In this document: positions 44,474-53,235 of the stretch, one piece after another | Layout of the letters: the number at the start of each line of letters is the position of its first letter | Position numbering within the stretch: position 1 is the stretch's first letter | NCBI RefSeq assembly: GCF_036002945.1 | Contig: NZ_CP108529.1 | Span: 9,419,001 to 9,483,000, forward strand | DNA length: 64,000 nt | Direction: 5' to 3' | Origin: Streptomyces sp. NBC_01224 | GTDB taxonomy: Bacteria > Actinomycetota > Actinomycetes > Streptomycetales > Streptomycetaceae | The notes under the pieces: model-generated | What the model saw: only the letters and a program-made list of their open reading frames with translations | The model's database searches: none | What the model was told of the DNA's origin: nothing | Position numbers and translations under genes: made by a program

Positions 44474-46076
44474 TTGGCCGATGTGCTGGTGGTCTCGGTC
44501 GACGTCTCCGATGCTGTCGTGGCGGTCCGCGCCCGCACGAGATCCGGTGCTCCAGCGGGATGTACGGGCTGCGGCCAGTTCAGCGCGTGGTGTCACAGCC
44601 GTTATGTTCGGCGCCTCGCCGACGTCACTCTCGGAGGCCGGCCTCTGCGCATCGAGTTGTCCGTACGGCGCCTGTACTGCGAGAGCCCGACTTGCCCGAA
44701 GGTGACCTTTACCGAGCAAGTGCCGGGGCTGACCGTGCGCTACCAGTGGCGCACACCCCAGTTGCAGGGCCTGGTGGAGGCTGTCGGCGTGGTACTGGCC
44801 GGCCGCGGCGGTGCCCGGATGCTGCGGATCCTGAACGTCACGCTCTCACGGTGCACGGTCCTGTCCCAGCTGATGCGGGTGCCGCTTCCACTACTGGATA
44901 CACCCCGGGTGCTGGGGGTGGACGACTTCGCGCTCTACGGCGGCACCTACGGCACCCTCCTGGTCGACGCCACCACCCGGCTCCCGCTCACCCTCTGGGA
45001 GGGACGCGATGCGGAACAGCTCAGCCGCTGGCTCCGTGAGCACTCGGGGGGCGAGGTCGCCTGCCGCGACGGCTCCCTCACCTACCGGCAGGGCATCACC
45101 GCTGGCGCACCCGACGCCGTGCAGGTCAGCGACCGCTTCCACCTCTGACAGGGCCTCTCCCGCCGCGTTCAGGACATTGCCTCCGCCCACCGCGGCTGCC
45201 TGGCCGCAGCCCTGCTACCGGACAGGGAGACCGGTCCCGCACCGGTCGAGGAGGCCACCGGGAACACCGCGGCGGACACCCGGGCCGGGCGGCATGCCCG
45301 AAGGCTGTTTGAGGCCGTGCACGCCTTGGCCCGCAGCGGCCGGAGCCACAGTTCCGTGGCCCGGGAGCTCGGCCTGGACCGCCGCACCGTGCGCAAGTAC
45401 GCCCAAGCCCGCACCTGGCAGGAAGTGATGCGCCGCCCGCCCCGCAAGCACTCCGCCCTGAAACCCCTACCTCGACTACCTGCAACAACGCTGGGACGAA
45501 GGACAGCACAGCGCGAAGATCCTGCACGAGGAACTCCAGGGCAAGGGTCACCTCGGCCACTACCAGCGGGTGAAAATGGCCGTCGCACCCCTCCGACGGG
45601 GCCTGCCGCTGGATGAGCCACGCGAGCGGCCGCCCTCCCCACGCGAAGCCGCCCGCTGGATCACCACCCACCCGCACCGCCGCAACCGCCACATCAACGA
45701 CCGCCTGCCCCGACTCCTCGATCACTGCCCCGAACTCAGGCACACCCACGACCTGGTCCGCCGATTCGCCACCATGCTCGACAACCGCGACGCCACACCC
45801 ATGCCAGGCTGGCTGAACGACCTCGCAAACAGCGGACTGGCCCCTCTCGCCGGCCTCGCCCGAGCCCTGCGCGAAGACCGCCATGCTGTCGCCCAGGGCA
45901 TCACCACCCTTTACAACTCCGGAGTCAACGAAGGACGCATCACCGACATCAAGCTGCAAAAACGCCTGATGGCCGGACGCGCCGGCATCCCACTACTCCG
46001 CCAACGCGTCGTCCTGATCGCCCACCTCCGCCGCCGCTACGCGGACCGGCCGACCAGGGAGGTGGGCCCGTTTTGA
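44474..46076 (+). pseudogene. ISL3-family transposase with stop and frameshift
   Basis: The N-terminal zinc finger (CTGCGQFSAWCHSRYVRRLA, then CESPTCPK) and the core LGVDDFALYGGTYGTLLVD are intact. TGA at 45146-45148 replaces the Trp expected in FHL-W-QGLSRRVQDIAS. Near 45468 an extra C shifts the frame; the other frame continues YLDYLQQRWDEGQHSAKILH and reaches the conserved end SGVNEGRITDIKLQKRLMAG. ATG 44474 or a codon slightly upstream may be the start. Confidence 0.85.
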
Positions 46077-46249
46077 CCATTCACCCCGGGATAGCTCCCA
46101 CCCAATGTTCCGCAAGTGCAAAAAACGCGCACTGGCAACAGGGCGTGCAGGGATGAAGGGTGAATCGTTAGTTCGAGAACCCCAGACTGGCGCCGCGGGA
46201 GCTATTCTGAACATGTTCATTTCTGCTGGGGTGGCATCGGGCTGGGGGC

Positions 46250-46765
46250 ATGATGGGCAATCGCAGGCGGGGAAGATGGTTGGCAATGGGCCCGGTGATG
46301 ATTCTTGTCATGGTCGCCAGCGGCTGTGGGGCGCTCTTCTACCCCAGTCTGCCGACCGTCCATAACGTTTCGGCCAGAGAACTCGCTGGAGACTGGAGCG
46401 GCCCCGACGGCGCGGAGGTGGCCCTGGAGAGGGATGGCCGAGCCGTGGTGAGGAATCTCGGAGGCGAGGACTGGGATTTCGACGAAGGCTGGGGTCTGTC
46501 TGGTACCGGGACCTGGCAGCTGATCAAGGGGGCCAGCGGAGAGACGATTGGTGGTGCCCCGGCAGTCCAGATCTCCATCACCAATGTGACGGGGCAAATC
46601 CAGCGTCCCCCCAGGGACATCGACGAGTGGACGACCACACCGCACACTCCGATAGGCCGTTACACCTGGAAGTTCGGCATGGAGCGGACCAAGAAAGGGC
46701 TTCAGCCCTACTACCTTGCTGGGGACCCGGACGCTCCCAACCTGTATCACCTCAAGCGAACGTGA
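46250..46765 (+). CDS. putative lipoprotein (transposon passenger)
   Basis: 171 aa. The signal peptide (RRRGRWLAMGPVMILVMVA) ends in SGC, a lipobox-like site at about residue 26. The mature part (ELAGDWSGPDGAEVALERDG ... ITNVTGQIQRP) looks like a small beta-barrel. It would be membrane-anchored outside. It is complete although the transposase beside it is broken, and lies within the same inverted repeats. Confidence 0.65.
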   Translation: MMGNRRRGRWLAMGPVMILVMVASGCGALFYPSLPTVHNVSARELAGDWSGPDGAEVALERDGRAVVRNLGGEDWDFDEGWGLSGTGTWQLIKGASGETIGGAPAVQISITNVTGQIQRPPRDIDEWTTTPHTPIGRYTWKFGMERTKKGLQPYYLAGDPDAPNLYHLKRT

Positions 46766-46828
46766 CCGGGTCGACACCCAAGTCAAGGTGATCTCCGGCT
46801 ACGAAAATCTTGCCAGAGCCACGTCCAC

Positions 46829-47185
46829 TTGTACGCCGACATCGCCACGGACCGCACATCGCAGTCTTGGTCCGGGCCTCCCGTCACCCATCGGATAAAG
46901 GTGGCGGGAGAGGAGAAGCCATCGGCTACGGCGACCTCCAGCACTGCAAAGCGGCCCATCCACCAGGTTCGGCAGGCCGCTGACGACTCACGGGACGTCA
47001 ACCACTGGTTCAGTTTCCTTGCGCCCATTCCGTCTTCGCTTGCGGGCACGAACCGCCTGGTGGTGTCGGTCCGCCCCTACGTTGTCGAGGCTGCTTCCGG
47101 CCTCACCCCCAACCCGGGGCTCAGCCTTCCTCCAGCTTCAACCGGTCCCTGCGAGGACCGGCGGCGGGCCTCTCATCCCGCGAGA
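46829..47185 (-). ncRNA. 5' portion of the group II intron (domain I region)
   Basis: This stretch continues from the intron 5' end toward the ISL3 unit. Open frames exist on both strands, but the position between GTGCGCC and the reverse-transcriptase part favours structural intron RNA. It includes GAAACTGAACCAG and GGAAGCAGCC segments of the kind seen in domain I. I cannot fold it by eye. Confidence 0.45.
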
Positions 47186-47208
47186 TCCATCAGCGCCTCG
47201 TGGCGCAC

Positions 47209-47640
47209 AGCCGAGCTCGTCGATGCAGAGAAGGTCCACCCGGCCGTACTTCTTGATCGTGCGGCCCAGCTGCTTGTCGTTCGCGGCTTCGGCCAGCTCA
47301 TTCACTGCGGCCGGGGCACTCGCAGGTAGTCGTTGAGGGTGCTGTAGGCAACGGAGAATCCATACTCGTCCCGCAGCCGTTCCATGATCCGCTTGTTGGT
47401 GTGCCGCTGCTTCGGCGGCGCGGTCAGATCCGCCCGCAGCATCTCGTCGATCCAGCCCTTGCCCTGGTCAGGCACCGACCGGCGCGTCTCGATGGGCTTC
47501 CGCGCAGGTGGCAATGCACTGTCCAAAGGCTGGCGCACCACCCGGCGGTGCACTCCGTAACGCCGAGCAAGAGTCCGGACCGAGGCGTCCTCCAGCCTTC
47601 GGTCACGACGAATCCGCTCGAACAACTCAACACGCTGCAA
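47209..47640 (-). pseudogene. IstA N terminus fused to IstB middle (IS21-type)
   Basis: TTG 47640 follows AGGAGG at 8 nt. LQRVELFERIRRDRRLEDAS and ARRYGVHRRVVRQPLDSALP are the IstA helix-turn-helix end; the frame stops at 47302. From 47320 down a second frame reads AVNELAEAANDKQLGRTIKK followed by YGRVDLLCIDELG, the Walker B region of IstB, and ends at the intron 5' splice site. The DDE part of IstA and the Walker A part of IstB are deleted. Confidence 0.75.
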
Positions 47641-47726
47641 AACCCGGCCTCCTGACACGGCCAGCTGACAACCCGCACAGCGTGATCCCGGCCACGAACC
47701 CGGGGTCAATCCGGCATTACTCCAAA

Positions 47727-47850
47727 CAAGTGTATATCGCCTCAATACAAGTGTATATCGCCTCAATGACTCCTAAGTGGGGTCAAAACAATCCGTTCCT
47801 CACCCGGGTCCAAAACAACCGGGTCCAAAACAACCCGTTGCCCCGGGGCC
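47727..47850. repeat. clustered direct repeats, probable IS21 terminus
   Basis: A 21-bp unit (CAAGTGTATATCGCCTCAAT plus one base) is repeated in tandem at 47727-47747 and 47748-47768. GGTCCAAAACAA-type units follow four times between 47779 and 47850. IS21-family ends carry multiple transposase-binding repeats, which fits their place upstream of istA. Confidence 0.6.
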
Positions 47851-47867
47851 AAAAAAGCCGTCCTAGA

Positions 47868-47942
47868 CAGCCTCCGGTTCTATGAGCTGCGCGAGAGTAT
47901 CCAGGGCATCAGCGAGAAGATGCTCGCAGCGGGCCGCTTGCC
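47868..47942 (+). pseudogene. HxlR-type regulator scrap
   Basis: LRFYELRESIQGISEKMLA matches the recognition-helix region of HxlR winged-helix regulators (RF-ELR--I-GIS-KML). Both ends are missing; the following 180 bp have no recognised gene. Confidence 0.5.
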
Positions 47943-48124
47943 CCGTCGCGCCGCATCTGGCAGAGCGTGAGCTGCTTTCGCGAAAGTGGCCCGGCGGTGG
48001 GCAACGACCGTGGGGCTGAGTGGCTCATCGGTGAACTGGCTGAGGGTGATCGTGGCGTCCCGCTGATCTCCTTCGGGCTGGAGGAACTCGTCGAAGGGTC
48101 CGACTGAGCGGTGGTGCTGGAGTT

Positions 48125-48679
48125 TCAGTCGACGTGCGGCATGAGGGGCGGGCCGTCCTCCTCGACAGCGAGAGCCACGACCCGCAGGAGGGTGGCCAGG
48201 TGCCCCAACTCCTTCTCGGTCAGGGGTGCGAGCAGTGTGGCCTCGGCCTCCCGCTGGTCGTCGATCACCGCCGCCCACGTTGCGGCCCCTTGGGGAGTCA
48301 GGCCGACGAGAAGGCTGCGGCGATCCTCAGGCGCGTGCTCGCGAGTGATCAGCCCCGCCGACTGCAGGCGGTCGAGGCGGTTGGTGAGGGTTGCGGGGTG
48401 GACGCCGAGTCCCTGAGCGAGACGTGTAGGTGCCATGCGGTAGGGCTCTCCCGCGGAGCGCAGGCGCCATAGAATCTCGTACTCCCACAGCTTCAGGCCG
48501 TGCCGTGCCAGGGCGGCCTCCTTCTTTTGCTGCAGGTGCCGCACGAGCTTCTGCATGCGGGTGACGGATCCCTCCAACTCCGGTACCAAGCCAGGGACTT
48601 CACGCCCCCAGCGGGCGATGTGCCGGTCGATCGAGTCCCGTGGCTGCGCTGATTCCGCCGCCGAATGCCATGTTGTCAC
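48125..48679 (-). CDS. MarR-family transcriptional regulator
   Basis: 184 aa. The winged helix spans residues 75-145: ILWRLRSAGEPYRMAPTRLA, GVHPATLTNRLDRLQSAGLI (recognition helix) and the wing APEDRRSLLVGLTPQGA, with the typical DRR. N- and C-terminal helices form the dimer domain. It is divergent from the esterase gene with a 66-bp gap that is AT-rich (48700-48730), the likely operator region. Confidence 0.88.
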   Translation of the reverse strand: MTTWHSAAESAQPRDSIDRHIARWGREVPGLVPELEGSVTRMQKLVRHLQQKKEAALARHGLKLWEYEILWRLRSAGEPYRMAPTRLAQGLGVHPATLTNRLDRLQSAGLITREHAPEDRRSLLVGLTPQGAATWAAVIDDQREAEATLLAPLTEKELGHLATLLRVVALAVEEDGPPLMPHVD

Positions 48680-48745
48680 GGCGTCACCCTACCCTCCAGA
48701 AATTATGGGTTCAGATATTTTGAAATCGTAGTACTGTCCCGAGGC

Positions 48746-49774
48746 ATGTCGACCTTCACGCTCGCCGGACGCATCGACGAACACGTCATCGACAGCGCGC
48801 TGCTCCGCGGCAATCCCCTCAACGACCCAACGCAACGACCGCTGTGGGTCTACACCCCGCCCGGCTATGACGATGCGCCCGAACGCCGCTACCCCGTCAC
48901 GTATCTGCTACTCGGCTACGCGGGGACGCTCCCGGTCTGGCACAACCGCACAGCCTTTCGGAAGCCAGTCCCCGAGCTCGCCGACGAGATCTTCGCCCGC
49001 GGGGAGGCACCCGGGATGCTGCTGGTATTCGTGGATGCCTGGACCACCTACGGCGGCAGCCAGTTCATCGACTCACCCGGCACCGGCTGCTACCACTCCT
49101 ACCTGTGCGAGGAGGTCGTGCCATACGTCGACGCCCGCTACCGCACGCTTCCCGCGCGCGACCACCGGGCCATCGCGGGCAAGTCCAGCGGCGGACTCGG
49201 CGCCGCGGTCACCTCGATGCTCCGCCCGGATCTGTTCGGCGCCTTCGCCACCCACTCCGGCGACTCGCTGTCCGAGGCCCAGCACCACCCGCACTTCCTC
49301 ACCGCGGCCCGCCAACTGCGGCCCTACGGCGGCGACATCTTCCGCTGGTGGGATGATTTCCGCTCGCGGGTCGCCTTCACCAAGGAGGAGGACCTGAATC
49401 TCCTGGAGATCCTCGGCGTCTCCGCCTGCTTTTCCCCAGGCCCCGACGGCTCTCCCACCCTTCCCTTCGACCCCCGCACCGGGGCCCTGCGGGAGAACGA
49501 GTGGCAGCGCTGGCTGGCCTGGGATCCGGTACGAATGGCCACCACGCACGCCGACGCCCTCCGTTCCCAGCGGGGGGTCTGGATCGACGCCGGCGTCCGC
49601 GACGAGTGGTTCCTCGACCTGGGCGCATTGGCCTTCCGGGATGCGCTTGCCGAAGTCGGAGTGGCCGACGACATCGTGCATTTCGAGCCGTTCGAGGGCG
49701 GCCACCACGCCGTCGAGTACCGGATGCCGTCCGCCCTTGCCTGGTTGGCGCACCGCATCGCCGATCGGCCTTGA
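48746..49774 (+). CDS. alpha/beta-hydrolase esterase (esterase D/Fes-like)
   Basis: 342 aa from ATG 48746; the start is close to the upstream GAGG, so an alternative start is possible. PLWVYTPPGYDDAPERRYPV begins the esterase fold. The nucleophile elbow is IAGKSSGGLGA (G-x-S-x-G with Ser), the acid is probably Asp in DAGVRDEWFLD, and the His is in EGGHHAVEYR. It is probably cytosolic, as there is no signal peptide. It likely hydrolyses a carboxylic ester, possibly under control of the divergent MarR gene. Confidence 0.82.
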   Translation: MSTFTLAGRIDEHVIDSALLRGNPLNDPTQRPLWVYTPPGYDDAPERRYPVTYLLLGYAGTLPVWHNRTAFRKPVPELADEIFARGEAPGMLLVFVDAWTTYGGSQFIDSPGTGCYHSYLCEEVVPYVDARYRTLPARDHRAIAGKSSGGLGAAVTSMLRPDLFGAFATHSGDSLSEAQHHPHFLTAARQLRPYGGDIFRWWDDFRSRVAFTKEEDLNLLEILGVSACFSPGPDGSPTLPFDPRTGALRENEWQRWLAWDPVRMATTHADALRSQRGVWIDAGVRDEWFLDLGALAFRDALAEVGVADDIVHFEPFEGGHHAVEYRMPSALAWLAHRIADRP

Positions 49775-49908
49775 CCTCCCGGGTTGGATCACCGCTGAAC
49801 TGCGGTTTCCGTGCTCGGTGTCGCGGTCGATGCCAAGATCGTGAGACCGTGCCACGAAATTTGAGACGCTACACCGGCCCACACTGCCAGGGGGGCCTGG
49901 AGGTGCGT

Positions 49909-50083
49909 ATGCCGCGGCCCTTGTGGACCGGAGCTATCAGCTTTGGCCTGGTCACGATCCCGATCAAGATCATCAGTGCGACCGAGAACCGTTCGGTCCG
50001 CTTCCATCAGGTGCACCTGGAGGACATGGGCCGGGTTCGCACCCGGAAGGTGTGCGAGATCGAGGACGTGGTCGTGCCGCAGG
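49909..50083 (+). pseudogene. Ku-family DNA end-binding protein, first 58 codons
   Basis: GGAGG lies 7 nt before ATG 49909. RPLWTGAISFGLVTIPIKII and ENRSVRFHQVHLEDMGRVRT are the conserved N terminus of bacterial Ku (non-homologous end joining). The IS3 end at 50084 cuts the gene after VVVPQ and supplies a stop a few codons on. The remaining three quarters is absent. Confidence 0.85.
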
Positions 50084-51398
50084 TGAAGTTCCCCCTCTGA
50101 AGTGGACAGCCTGATACTGGGACGGATCAGTCCCGGAGGAAGCAGTCCAGGTTGAGTGGCAAGAGCAACATGAGCAAGCGGTACACGTCGGAGTTCAAGC
50201 GGGACGCGGTGGCACTGGTCCGGTCGTCAGGGCGGAACGTCACCGAGGTCGCCCGGGAACTCGGTGTGAGTGCGGAGGGGCTTCGCGGCTGGGTGAAGCA
50301 GGCGAAGGTCGACTGCGGCGAGGGGGCGCCCGGCGCGCTGACCACGGCGGAGAAGGATGAGCTCCAGCGGCTGCGCAGGGAGAACCGGGAACAGCAGCAG
50401 ACGATCGAGATCTTGAAAAAAGCAGCGGCCTTCTTCGCGAAGGAGACGATGAAGTAGGCACGCTGTGCCGTTTCATCGACGCGGAGAAGGCCGCCGAGGC
50501 CAACCCTGGCGGCTACAGCGTGGCTTTGCTGTGCCGTGTCACGGGGATCAACCGCTCCACCTTCTACTCCTGGCTGGCGGCCCGGCCGACAGCGGCCGAA
50601 CGACAGTGCGCCGAGGACGAGTTGAGCGAGGAGATCCGTGAGATCCACGCCTCCTCGCGGGGTGCCTACGGCGCCCCGCGCGTGCACGCCGCGCTGCGGC
50701 GCAAGGGACATGCGATCAACCGGAAGAAGGTCGAGCGGATCATGCGCGAGCGCGACATCCGCGGCATCACCCGCCGCAGACGCCGCCACCTGACGCAACA
50801 GGACACCAAGGCCGCACCGGCTCCGGACCTGGTCGGCCGCGACTTCACCGCTAACCGGCCCGGCATGAAGCTCGTCGGTGACATCACCTATCTGCCGACG
50901 ATCGACGGCTGGTGGTATCTCGCGACCGTCATCGACCTGGCGACGCGCGAGGTGATCGGTTACGCGATGGCCGAACACCATCGTGCCGAGCTGGTCACCG
51001 ACGCGCTGCGGATGGCCGCCGGCCGCGGTGACCTTCAGGGTGGCTGCATCATGCACACCGATCGCGGAAGCGAGTACACGAGTGGCGAATTCCGCCGCGA
51101 ACTACAGGAGTTGAACCTGAGGCAGAGCATGGGAAGAACCGGCATATGCTACGATAACGCCGCAGCCGAGAGCTTCTTCGGACTGCTGAAAGCGGAGATC
51201 GGCACCGCCGTCTGGGAGAGCCGCGAGGCGGCCCGCGCTGACATCTTCCGCTTCATCGAGGTCGAGTACAACCGCACCAGGCTCCGCAAGCACCCCGAGT
51301 TCGGGTACCTCACCCCACTCGAAACCCGAGCCAGGCTGCAGCACGACTTCACCCCCGCAGCGTAAGCAACCGCTGTCCAAGACCAGGGGGGAACTTCA
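50084..51398 (+). mobile_element. IS3-family element, copy 2 (1315 bp), no target duplication
   Basis: Same ends and length as the copy at 32179-33493. The left flank is AGG and the right flank GAC, so the 3-bp duplication expected for IS3 is absent. Ku (5' part) and a haloperoxidase (3' part) lie on the two sides. Confidence 0.92.
50152..51365 (+). CDS. IS3-family transposase (orfA-orfB), copy 2
   Basis: orfA 50152-50457, orfB to 51365; identical in the visible reading to copy 1. The slippery A6G is at about 50415-50421. DDE residues are in GDITYLPT, HTDRGSEYTS and NAAAESFFG. Confidence 0.92.
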
Positions 51399-52289
51399 GA
51401 CCGACGGCTGAGCAGCCAGTTGTCCGCGATTCCCAGCGGCCCCGGCAAGCAGGCGGGCATTCGCGTGGGAGCCGAGGTCGCCCGCCGGCTGATCAGCCTG
51501 CGATCCCATGATGGGTCCTCGACCAAGCCGCCGCCGTTCAGTCCCCGCAACGTGGCCGGCGGCTACCGGCCCACACCGCCCGACTTCCCCACACCGGTGT
51601 TCACCAACTGGGGCTCGGTCAAGCCGTTCGTGCTGGCCAAGGGAAGCCAGTTCCGCCCGGCGCCGCCGCCGGCCGTCAGCACCGCCGAGTACGCCAGAGC
51701 CTTGAACGAGGTCAAGAGCCTGGGGAGAAAGACCAGTACCACCCGCACCCCCGATCAGACCGCAGCCGGGAAGTTCTGGGCGGCAGCGCCCGTCTGGAAC
51801 GTCTGGAATCAGATCGCGCAGGGCCTCGTCACCTCCCAGCACGCAAGCCTGGAGAAGGCGGTGAAGGTCTTCGCCCAGCTCAACCTGTCGCTCGCCGACA
51901 CCGCGATCGCGATGTACGACGCCAAGTACACCTACCGCGTATGGCGGCCCGTGACCGCCCTCCGGCTCGGTGGTACGCACTACAACCCGCGCATCGCTGG
52001 CGATCCCAACTGGACCCCCCTGCTGCCGACCGCCCCGGATCCGTCCTACCCCGCCGCCCACGGCGCTCTCAGCCAGGCGGCGGCAACGACGCTCACCATG
52101 TTCTACGGTGCGCAGCACCACCTCGTGGTGACGTCGAAGGGGGTCACCCGAACCTTCGCCAGCTTCCAACGCGCCGCCACCGAAGCGTGGCTCAGCCGGA
52201 TATGGACCGGCCAGCACACCTCCATCGACAACCGGGCAGGCCAACAACTCGGCACGCAGGTCGCCGATTTCGTGGCGCAACACATCTGA
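51399..52289 (+). pseudogene. vanadium-dependent haloperoxidase-like protein, 5' truncated
   Basis: The frame is open from the IS3 end (DRRLSSQLSAIPSGPGKQAG). Residues YDAKYTYRVWRPVTALRLGG and PDPSYPAAHGALSQAA correspond to the Arg-containing and S-x-P-(S/A)-x-H phosphate/vanadate-binding regions of the PAP2/haloperoxidase superfamily; GTQVADFVAQHI ends it. In this copy the usual SGH is AAH. The secretion signal and N-terminal helical part are missing. Confidence 0.75.
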
Positions 52290-52387
52290 CTGCCCGCACC
52301 CGTGCAGCGCCTACGCGCCGCATAGCTGTGGCCAAGAGCCAGCTGCACCCAGCGTATCGGGTACAGCTGGCCCGAACATTGTGCTAA

Positions 52388-52587
52388 CCACGGGCTTTCA
52401 TGTGGGCGGGTGTCCGAGGTGTGATCGGAAACGCGAAGAGTGCCCTGACCAGCAACGATGGGACATGTCTAGGGTCCAGGTCGTCGCATGGAAAGAAGCA
52501 CTCCTCAAGTGAGGAAGCGTATCGGGTCCTACCCGCGTGTCCGCGTCGAGGGCGGCGGCCAGGCAGTGGTCTCCCAGGTCGGGGGAA
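52388..52587 (+). mobile_element. IS1380-H relative, left 200 bp only
   Basis: From CCACGGGCTTTCATGTGG onward the sequence follows the left end of element H (42029), including the GATCGGAAACGCGAAGAGTG segment, with several substitutions, and stops matching at about 52587. CTAA at 52384-52387 may be its target. Confidence 0.75.
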
Positions 52588-52814
52588 CCTCACGCAAGCA
52601 GTTGACCCCCGACCTTGTTGCCGATTTCGGGACCCTACTGGGCATCCCCGCCGACGACCTGGCCGCACTGACCGGCATCACACTGTCCGAGGAGCCGCAC
52701 ACCCAGGAGCCCGCGGCGGCCGACATGGCCGAGCTGCTATGGGACCTACGACGCCTGACCGCCGACCAGGTGCGGCACGCCAGCGAAGCGGCGGTATCCA
52801 TGCGGCCGACGTGA
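52488..52814 (+). CDS. chimeric ORF: IS1380 transposase start fused to regulator C terminus
   Basis: Codons 1-34 (TPQVRKRIGSYPRVRVEGGG) are the N terminus of the H-type transposase. From TSRKQLTPDLVADFGTLLGI the frame is the second half of a Streptomyces HTH protein (IPADDLAALTGITL, then MAELLWDLRRLTADQVRHAS). The fusion is in frame and open for 108 aa. Expression is not shown. Confidence 0.6.
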   Translation: MERSTPQVRKRIGSYPRVRVEGGGQAVVSQVGGTSRKQLTPDLVADFGTLLGIPADDLAALTGITLSEEPHTQEPAAADMAELLWDLRRLTADQVRHASEAAVSMRPT

Positions 52815-52832
52815 CTACATCTTGAATCCCGA

Positions 52833-52970
52833 TCACGTGTCGAGGGTCAGGCCGGTCAGCCCGTCGTACGCCTTCGAGGCCAGCATCTCGTCCGGCGACT
52901 CGCTGGGCGCGAGGCACACGGGCACGACCAGGCGGGCAACCTTGCCCTCCCCGGGCCTCTTCCGCAGCGC
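52833..52970 (-). pseudogene. helicase fragment
   Basis: GEGKVARLVVPVCLAPSESP followed by EMLASKAYDGLTGL resembles the inter-domain region of Streptomyces DEAD/DEAH helicases that carry HA repeats. It is short and both ends are missing. Confidence 0.4.
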
Positions 52971-53235
52971 TCGGCGTGTGCCGGGGGCCGATGTAGGGCG
53001 GTGCTCGTTGGTGGTGCGCGTTACTTGGTGCTCGGGGTGCTTGTTGGTGTCGTCCGGGCCGTCGCGGGTGGGTGGTGCGAGGTACTGCCGGAGAGCGATG
53101 ACACTGGCTCGCCTGCCGGAGCCGCTTCCCGCCCGGCGGGCACCTGAGAAGAAAGTTCGGCCGCTGCTCCCGCCTGACGTGACGCCGGACTGATCGGGCT
53201 TTTCTTGCAGGTCAGAACCGTGTGGCGTGGCCTGC

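Larger units (their letters stand above)
44361..46820 (+). mobile_element. ISL3-type unit with passenger gene, inside the intron
   Basis: Perfect 34-bp inverted repeats lie at 44359-44392 and 46789-46822; the outer 32 bp start GGCTCTGGCAAGATTTTCGT, and GGCTCT ends are usual for ISL3. Inside are a broken ISL3 transposase and a lipoprotein gene. No 8-bp target duplication is visible: the immediate flanks are CGCATAGT and ACGTCCAC. An 11-bp inverted repeat (44340-44350 with 46831-46841) lies 8 nt outside, so the unit sits in the loop of an intron hairpin or its ends are longer than assumed. Confidence 0.65.
41552..47208 (-). mobile_element. group II intron in istB, split by two later insertions
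   Basis: The 5' end is GTGCGCC at 47208 and the 3' end CCCAAC at 41552. Joining the flanks restores the IstB reading frame (GGCT + ACGTCAAG). A domain V-like hairpin lies at 41615-41649 and a reverse-transcriptase ORF at 41753-44034. Without the IS1380-H (1660 bp plus 4-bp duplication) and the inverted-repeat unit (44361-46820) about 1.53 kb remain. That is short for an intron with a full protein, in agreement with the truncated reverse transcriptase. Confidence 0.75.

Noticed and set aside
46829..47329. 166-aa plus-strand protein
   Set aside because: It lies within the 5' part of the group II intron and crosses the splice site; no motifs were found.
47727..47850. Replication iterons
   Set aside because: The repeats lie just upstream of istA and no replication-initiator gene is nearby, so an IS21 terminus is the simpler explanation.
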